Shown in pieces: positions 6,160 to 10,081 of a DNA stretch of 10,081 bases (positions within the stretch are counted from its first letter, which is position 1; every line of letters begins with the position of its first letter). Made by a program: the position numbers and the translations under genes. The notes below the pieces were generated by a model. It was not told the origin of the DNA, made no database searches, and was given only the letters and a program-made list of their open reading frames with translations. The stretch is from Alphaproteobacteria bacterium UBA2903 (GTDB taxonomy: Bacteria > Pseudomonadota > Alphaproteobacteria > CAAGCB01 > CAG-977), in NCBI GenBank assembly GCA_002349565.1, contig DEDN01000011.1:98818-108898 (forward strand), given 5' to 3'.

Positions 6160-7203
6160 TCAGCGCCCTTTCTGTTTTGCCATTTTCAGCAACTTTATCG
6201 CCGAGTTTTTCAGCGATTTCTTTTCGCCGCCGTTTTTGATTCTGTCCCGCGCGCACGGCAGCAAAGGTTCGGGATATTGCGACAAATCCACCCTGTTGGA
6301 GGGACGTTCGTGATACACAGGGATGCTTTCGACGGACGGTTCGGGCGTTCCGCCGCACGATTTCACCGCCGCGGCATAAGAGTCAATCCAGTATTTGGTC
6401 GAACGCGATACGCCGCAAAGCACGGGTTCCTTGAACGAATCGGCAGCCGCCGTAAAATAGGACCGGCGTCCCAGCGTGCAGATTTTCGCCAAACTGTCCG
6501 CCGCTTTGACCGTCTTTAACGCCTTGGGATCGGCGTCCAAATTCAGTCCCAGCGACAAAGGGCGCGCGATATGCTGCTGTTCGTAGCGCATCTTCAGCTT
6601 TTCGCTGTAAAACCAGCCCAACACAGCCCCCGTCATCGCATCATCAACGCTTTTTCCCGTCGGCGCTTCCCGTTTTGCCGATTGAAAATCCTTGAACACC
6701 TCGGGATATTGATGCGCAACCGCAACGGCGGGGGTGTAATCGCCTTGGGCGTACAGTTGATCGCAAACCAAGACGGAATACGCCACGGCATCGCCTTCCA
6801 TCAGCCGCTTTTCGACCAAAGCGGAAGCGATTGTTTTTGTCGGATCGTAGCCTTTGATGGCTCCTTTTTCCATTTGTTCGGCGTGCCGCGCTTCGTGCGC
6901 CAAAGTCGAAACCAGTTTGTCCTGCGATTTGCCCGCGCCCAGAAAAATCAGTTTTTCGTCACCGTCGCAAGCGCCGAACGCACCCTCCAGATCTTCGACC
7001 ACGATTCGATAGCCCGCTTTTGCGGCTTTTTCCAAAACGGCGCGTCCCGCGTCGGATTTCGCCGTGCGGTTAATCAGTTCGGTCACAAACGCCTTTGTTT
7101 TTTTGCCGCCCCTGATTTCCAAAGGCGTGTCAAGGTTTTGCTTTAAAGCTTCCGCCTTGTCTTTTTTGCCGGATTTGTTCAAAATCGTGTTCAAGAATCC
7201 CAT
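6160..7203 (-). CDS. Putative zinc metallopeptidase (HExxH protein)
   Basis: A 347-residue protein I cannot place in a characterised family. It contains LAHEARHAEQ, a canonical HExxH zinc motif (His103, Glu104, His107 numbered from the ATG). About 30 residues later EGDAVAYS offers Glu136 as third ligand, the gluzincin arrangement. It may belong to an uncharacterised group such as DUF6782, but I am not certain of that. No signal peptide or membrane helix is evident, so a cytosolic site is likely. The C-terminal third contains PVYHERPSNR and ends in a Lys-rich helix. I chose the ATG at 7201-7203 because AAGGAG lies eight bases upstream. The longer frame starting with GTG at 7212 has that AAGGA directly abutting it. 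It is the first gene of the operon with sufE and the Cys-rich gene. Confidence 0.7.
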   Translation of the reverse strand: MGFLNTILNKSGKKDKAEALKQNLDTPLEIRGGKKTKAFVTELINRTAKSDAGRAVLEKAAKAGYRIVVEDLEGAFGACDGDEKLIFLGAGKSQDKLVSTLAHEARHAEQMEKGAIKGYDPTKTIASALVEKRLMEGDAVAYSVLVCDQLYAQGDYTPAVAVAHQYPEVFKDFQSAKREAPTGKSVDDAMTGAVLGWFYSEKLKMRYEQQHIARPLSLGLNLDADPKALKTVKAADSLAKICTLGRRSYFTAAADSFKEPVLCGVSRSTKYWIDSYAAAVKSCGGTPEPSVESIPVYHERPSNRVDLSQYPEPLLPCARDRIKNGGEKKSLKNSAIKLLKMAKQKGR

Positions 7204-7211
7204 AATCGGCA

Positions 7212-7217
7212 CTCCTT
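7212..7217 (-). promoter_or_regulatory. Ribosome binding site deciding the metallopeptidase start
   Basis: AAGGAG on the minus strand ends eight bases before the ATG at 7201-7203. It overlaps the alternative GTG (7210-7212), which it therefore cannot serve. Confidence 0.75.
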
Positions 7218-7237
7218 ATGTTACCCTTTGGAAAACA

Positions 7238-7266
7238 GGGATAGCACATTCGCGCCGAAATGTGAA
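7238..7266 (-). promoter_or_regulatory. Candidate promoter of the peptidase-sufE-Cys-rich operon
   Basis: On the minus strand TTCACA (7261-7266) is followed after 17 bases by TATCCC (7238-7243), preceded by a TG extended -10 (TGCTATCCC). Five of six bases match at -35 but only three of six at -10. It is placed about 30 bases before the Shine-Dalgarno-supported ATG. Confidence 0.35.
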
Positions 7267-7304
7267 GACTTTCAGACAAAAAGCCGCATTTTTTTCGCAA
7301 ACGG

Positions 7305-7337
7305 AAAGCCCCCGCGGCGGTGTTCCGCAGGGGCTTT
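7305..7337 (-). terminator. Terminator hairpin of the response regulator gene
   Basis: AAAGCCCC-c-GCGG (7305-7317) pairs with CCGC-a-GGGGCTTT (7325-7337): 12 base pairs with one mismatch and a 7-base loop. It begins 15 bases beyond the stop codon of the minus-strand regulator. The following U-tract is short and broken (CTTTCCGTTT), but the GC-rich stem and position fit a terminator. Confidence 0.7.
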
Positions 7338-7352
7338 GCCTCGGGAATTGAA

Positions 7353-8003
7353 TCAGGCTTCCAAAATGCCCAGCCGTTGAGCCGTTACAACGGCTTTCGT
7401 GCGGTTTTCGACGTGCAGATGACGCAGCAACGCGTTGATATGCAGTTTGACGGTCGCTTCGGACACGCTCATTTCGTACGCGATCTGTTTATTGGACAAG
7501 CCGTTGCTCAAGTGCTGCAAAACTTCGCTTTGGCGGAACGTCAGGTTTTTGCCGTCGGGCAAAGCATGCGACAAAATACGGCTTTCCCCGTTCGCGCGGC
7601 GGCGCATCCCCTTTAATACGGCGGGCGGAACATAGGAATTGCCGTCCATGATCAAACGCAGTGCATTGATGATCAGCGAATCGTTGGACAGCTTTGTGAT
7701 ATAACCGGCGGCTTGCATATCGAACGCATCCAGAATGTCGCGCTGTTCTTCGCTTTCGCTCAACATGACCAAACGGGATTGCGGGAACATCTCTTTCAAA
7801 GCCTTAAAGCCGTCTTTCCATTCCGCGCCCAAAATGTCGCGGTCGACGAAAATGATGTCGTACGACTGCTTTTTGTCCGCCAAAGCTTTGACGGCGGGAA
7901 AGTCTTTGACTTCCTGCAATTCGGTCAGAACGTCGAAACGCTGCAGCTGACTGCTGAACCCCTCGCGAAACAACGTATGATTATCAGCGATTAAAACTTT
8001 CAT
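7353..8003 (-). CDS. NarL/LuxR-family response regulator
   Basis: A 216-residue two-domain transcription factor. The receiver domain (1 to about 120) has MKVLIADNH with Asp7, the phospho-acceptor Asp54 in DIIFVDRD, Ser82 in VMLSES as the switch hydroxyl, and Lys104 in GYITK. The C-terminal LuxR-type helix-turn-helix (about 152-204) reads LTFRQSEVLQHLSNGLSN, then the recognition helix SEATVKLHINALLRHL and ENRTKAV. The usual second acidic residue of the metal site is Asn8. The ATG has AAGGGG seven bases upstream. No histidine kinase is adjacent, so it is an orphan by context. It faces away from mnmA across a 203-base gap and ends at its own terminator, so it is probably monocistronic. The signal and target genes are unknown. 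Confidence 0.9.
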   Translation of the reverse strand: MKVLIADNHTLFREGFSSQLQRFDVLTELQEVKDFPAVKALADKKQSYDIIFVDRDILGAEWKDGFKALKEMFPQSRLVMLSESEEQRDILDAFDMQAAGYITKLSNDSLIINALRLIMDGNSYVPPAVLKGMRRRANGESRILSHALPDGKNLTFRQSEVLQHLSNGLSNKQIAYEMSVSEATVKLHINALLRHLHVENRTKAVVTAQRLGILEA

Positions 8004-8106
8004 TTTTTTACCCCTTCTTTGTTTTCAAGGCACAACGATTAGCACCCTTACCTCTTTGAGCTTATGCAAAAACGAACAAAAACAACAGATGTCTAAAGGT
8101 TTTCAT

Positions 8107-8114
8107 CCCTAGGG
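8107..8114. promoter_or_regulatory. Palindrome in the response regulator-mnmA gap, possible operator
   Basis: CCCTAGGG is a perfect palindrome about 104 bases upstream of the regulator and 93 bases upstream of mnmA. A related half (caccct, 8043-8048) lies nearer the regulator. LuxR-family regulators often bind short dyads upstream of their own gene, so an autoregulatory site is possible; this is speculative. Confidence 0.25.
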
Positions 8115-8147
8115 TGTAGTTCTTTGGATATACGCGGTTTATTTTTA

Positions 8148-8176
8148 TTGAGTAGCGCCGTTTGTTTTTGTAAAGT
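8148..8176 (+). promoter_or_regulatory. Weak promoter candidate for mnmA
   Basis: TTGAGT (8148-8153) and TAAAGT (8171-8176) are 17 bases apart, each matching the sigma-70 consensus at four of six positions. The predicted start is about 20-25 bases before the ATG. Confidence 0.3.
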
Positions 8177-8206
8177 GAAACCTCTTTTGATCGAAAGGTT
8201 TTTGCG

Positions 8207-9283
8207 ATGAAAGTTCTGGTAGGGATGAGCGGCGGCGTCGATTCTTCGGTTGCGGCGTATTTGTTGAAACAAGCGGGACACGACGTTATCGGCGCAACAA
8301 TGTCGATATGGGAAAAAGGGCGCGCCTTTCACGGTTCCGCAACAGCCGACGCGTGCTTCAGCCCCCACGAAGAACAGGATATCGAAGCCGCGCGCGCCGT
8401 TTGCGACCGCTTGGGGATTCCGTATTACACGCTGGACTGTTCCGACATTTACAAAAAAACCGTGCTGGAAAACTTCAAGCAGGAATACCTGTCGGGCAGA
8501 ACACCGAATCCCTGCGTGTGGTGCAACGCGAAAATCAAATTCCGCGCCCTGCCCCAAGCCGCCAGAGAACAAGGCTTGGACTTTGAAAAATTCGCCACGG
8601 GACACTATGCGCGCATCCGTTTCGACGAATCGGCAAAACGCTGGCAGCTGCTGAAAGGAATCGATTCGAAAAAGGATCAGTCGTACTTTCTTTATCGCTT
8701 GGAACAGGAACAGCTGGGCAGGATTCTGCTGCCCGTTGGTGACAAAACCAAAGCGGAAATCCGCCAAATCGCACGCGAAGTCGGCTTGCAAGTCAGCGAC
8801 AAGCCCGACAGTCAGGACTTTTACAGCGGCGATATCAACGATATTTTGCAAACCGCCCCCAAAGCGGGCAATTTCGTAACCAAAGACGGAAAAATCCTTG
8901 GAACGCACCAAGGCATTTGGAACTACACGGTCGGACAGCGCAAAGGATTGGGCATCGCCGCCGAAAAACCGCTGTACGTTTTGGGCTTCGACGTTGAAAA
9001 AAACAATGTCGTCGTCGGATTCGAAGATGAAAACGTCCGCCACACTTTAACGGCGTCAAACGTGAATTGGTCGGGCATTGCGCCGATAACGGAACAAAAG
9101 CATTTTACGGCAAAAATCCGATCTTCGCAGCCCGCCACGCCCGTAGTTGTCACGCCCGTGTCCGAATCGGAAATCAAAGTCGATTTCGAATTGACCCAGC
9201 GCGGCATCGCACCGGGGCAATCCGTTGTTTTGTATGACGGAGATCTGGTCGCGGGCGGCGGAATCATTGACGCCGTGCGCTGA
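8207..9283 (+). CDS. mnmA: tRNA-specific 2-thiouridylase MnmA (variant second-cysteine site)
   Basis: A 358-residue cytosolic enzyme that adenylates U34 of tRNA Lys, Glu and Gln and replaces O2 with sulfur from a persulfide relay. The PP-loop SGGVDSSVAA (8-17, Asp12) binds ATP. NPCVWCNAKIKF holds Cys103 and Cys106; Cys106 matches E. coli Cys102. TGHYARI (131-137), KKDQSYFLYRL (155-165) and NYTVGQRKGLGI (239-250) are family signatures. The C-terminal beta-barrel ends in GQSVVLYDGDLVAGGGII. The segment normally reading DSxxICF is DSQDFYSGD here, so Tyr206 replaces the second catalytic Cys. Extra cysteines (50, 66, 78) surround a GSATADACFSPHEEQDIE segment, suggesting a distinct MnmA subfamily. 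The ATG has AAAGG eight bases upstream. Its stop lies two bases from the convergent lipoprotein gene. Confidence 0.93.
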   Translation: MKVLVGMSGGVDSSVAAYLLKQAGHDVIGATMSIWEKGRAFHGSATADACFSPHEEQDIEAARAVCDRLGIPYYTLDCSDIYKKTVLENFKQEYLSGRTPNPCVWCNAKIKFRALPQAAREQGLDFEKFATGHYARIRFDESAKRWQLLKGIDSKKDQSYFLYRLEQEQLGRILLPVGDKTKAEIRQIAREVGLQVSDKPDSQDFYSGDINDILQTAPKAGNFVTKDGKILGTHQGIWNYTVGQRKGLGIAAEKPLYVLGFDVEKNNVVVGFEDENVRHTLTASNVNWSGIAPITEQKHFTAKIRSSQPATPVVVTPVSESEIKVDFELTQRGIAPGQSVVLYDGDLVAGGGIIDAVR

Positions 9284-9285
9284 TT

Positions 9286-9846
9286 CTAGCGGGAAAAAGC
9301 CTTTGCCAGCAAAGCCGCCTGCGCCGCTTGTTCCTTGTCTATCTGTTTATAGACTTTGGCAACGTCGTCGCGCAAATCGTCGCGGAAATGTTTGTTGATG
9401 CGATTCATTTTCAGCGAGCCTATGTTAATGGCGGTCGGCAGAGCCTCGTTATAGCGCTGTTGCGCGTGGTCGGACAGAACATAGTCCCGCGGCGTCCACT
9501 TTGCCGTATCGGCGGGCAAGTTGGTGTTCATCGTGCGCACGGCTTCGGAAATCGCGGAAGACATATCCTTGCCCGCGTCCCAATGCAGCGAATCGATCTT
9601 GCCCAGCAAAGCCTCGTCATAAGACTGCTTGATGTCGCGCTGTTCCTTTTCGGGAACTTTGTCCTTTATCGCATCGATTTCGGTATACGTTTTGCCGCAC
9701 GAAGCCATTAAAACCACCGCAGCGGCGGCGGTCGCAGCGGAAGCCAGACTTTTGCCGTATTTCGACACTTTGATTCCGCGGTTCAGCGGCGTTTTTCCCG
9801 ACGGATTGACGGTAAACGTTTTTTTCAAGAAAGATTCGACCGACAT
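9286..9846 (-). CDS. Small predicted lipoprotein of unknown function
   Basis: A 186-residue protein I do not recognise. A hydrophobic Ala-rich stretch (33-48, ASAATAAAAVVLMAS) ends in a lipobox-like LMASC, so Cys50 would be lipidated after signal peptidase II cleavage. The n-region before it is unusually long, about 30 basic residues. The remaining 136 residues are highly charged and look helical, with YTEIDAIKDKVPEKEQRD and a C-terminus rich in Asp, Lys and Ala (VAKVYKQIDKEQAAQAALL). The ATG has AAGGGGG seven bases upstream, a very strong site, and a near-consensus promoter lies just before it, so it may be well expressed. It converges on mnmA with a 2-base gap. Placement in the inner leaflet of the outer or inner membrane is inferred. 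Confidence 0.75.
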   Translation of the reverse strand: MSVESFLKKTFTVNPSGKTPLNRGIKVSKYGKSLASAATAAAAVVLMASCGKTYTEIDAIKDKVPEKEQRDIKQSYDEALLGKIDSLHWDAGKDMSSAISEAVRTMNTNLPADTAKWTPRDYVLSDHAQQRYNEALPTAINIGSLKMNRINKHFRDDLRDDVAKVYKQIDKEQAAQAALLAKAFSR

Positions 9847-9881
9847 GACAATTCCCCCTTAAGCTTATCTTGTTACACAGA

Positions 9882-9910
9882 ATTATTGGACAAAAACGAC
9901 AAAAAGTCAA
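9882..9910 (-). promoter_or_regulatory. Strong sigma-70-type promoter of the lipoprotein gene
   Basis: On the minus strand TTGACT (9905-9910) and AATAAT (9882-9887) are separated by 17 bases, each matching consensus at five of six positions. The transcript would start about 28 bases before the ATG. Confidence 0.6.
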
Positions 9911-9946
9911 CGGCAAAAATTTTTTGATTTTTTATGAAAAAAAAGC

Positions 9947-9975
9947 TTGCACTTTTTATCAAACAAGGCTAAAAG
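9947..9975 (+). promoter_or_regulatory. Candidate promoter of the tRNA gene
   Basis: TTGCAC (9947-9952) and TAAAAG (9970-9975) are 17 bases apart, within an AT-rich stretch. The predicted transcription start is only about six bases before the mature tRNA 5' end, as often seen for single tRNA genes. Confidence 0.4.
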
Positions 9976-9987
9976 AATTTTGTCGTT

Positions 9988-10063
9988 GCCGGTGTAGCTC
10001 AGTTGGTAGAGCACACGGTTCATACCCGTGCTGTCACTGGTTCGAGTCCAGTCGCCGCTACCA
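9988..10063 (+). tRNA. tRNA with CAU anticodon, probably elongator Met
   Basis: A 76-base cloverleaf with encoded CCA (10061-10063). The D arm is GCTC-AGTTGGTA-GAGC. The anticodon arm is CACGG-TTCATAC-CCGTG, with CAT at 10021-10023. The variable loop is CTGTC and the T arm ACTGG-TTCGAGT-CCAGT, all perfectly paired. C11:G24 and only two consecutive G:C pairs by the loop argue against the initiator type. A tRNA-Ile with lysidine-modified CAU is the alternative and cannot be excluded by eye. The acceptor stem is imperfect: GCCGGTG (9988-9994) against CGCCGCT (10053-10059) gives G1-U72, a C2-C71 mismatch and U6-G67. The other four pairs are Watson-Crick. Confidence 0.88.
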
Positions 10064-10081
10064 TGAATCTTTCGTTGAATT

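Noticed and set aside
8178..8201. AAACCT/AGGTTT hairpin covering the mnmA ribosome binding site
   Set aside because: Six weak pairs with a 12-base loop; it would hardly be stable, and nothing else suggests a riboswitch.
8093..9043. A 316-codon minus-strand frame antisense to mnmA
   Set aside because: MnmA signatures cover the plus strand throughout; the antisense protein is low-complexity Phe/Val/Arg sequence.

Overview
This window reads as a gene-dense chromosomal segment of an alphaproteobacterium, most likely an uncultivated host- or gut-associated lineage. The basis is the set of families present (MazG, RNase HI, SufE, a NarL/LuxR response regulator, MnmA), the REP-like intergenic repeats at the left edge, and a very cysteine-rich exported protein. 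This placement is inference; no rRNA or other taxonomic marker is present.

Layout, left to right. Positions 1-200 hold two direct copies of a palindrome-rich intergenic repeat. A terminator at 229-263 closes a minus-strand HAD-family hydrolase (283-1317). A roughly 300-base divergent promoter region with nested inverted sequence boxes separates it from mazG (1614-2384, plus). mazG runs tail-to-tail, with a 4-base overlap, into a minus-strand alpha/beta-hydrolase-fold protein whose nucleophile position is glycine (2381-3271). rnhA (3371-3817, plus) overlaps in the same way with the last gene of a minus-strand operon. In transcription order that operon is an HExxH putative metallopeptidase (7203-6160), sufE (6158-5760) and a 644-residue secreted protein with about 100 cysteines (5748-3814). 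Further right are an orphan NarL-type response regulator (8003-7353, minus) with its terminator, mnmA (8207-9283, plus), a small lipoprotein gene (9846-9286, minus) and a CAU-anticodon tRNA (9988-10063, plus).

How the genes relate. Three plus-strand housekeeping genes handle nucleotide pool sanitation (mazG), RNA-DNA hybrid removal (rnhA) and tRNA U34 thiolation (mnmA). They alternate with minus-strand genes that look more lineage-specific. Each housekeeping gene ends against a convergent neighbour with an overlap of 4 bases or a gap of 2 bases, and no obvious terminator lies between them. SufE and MnmA both belong to persulfide sulfur handling, although they are not in one operon.

Most interesting points: the tightly packed peptidase-sufE-Cys-rich protein operon; the hydrolase-fold protein lacking its catalytic serine; an MnmA with tyrosine where the second catalytic cysteine normally sits; and a tRNA(CAU) with a disrupted end of the acceptor stem. 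I did not find a CRISPR array, transposase, phage gene or recognisable defence system.
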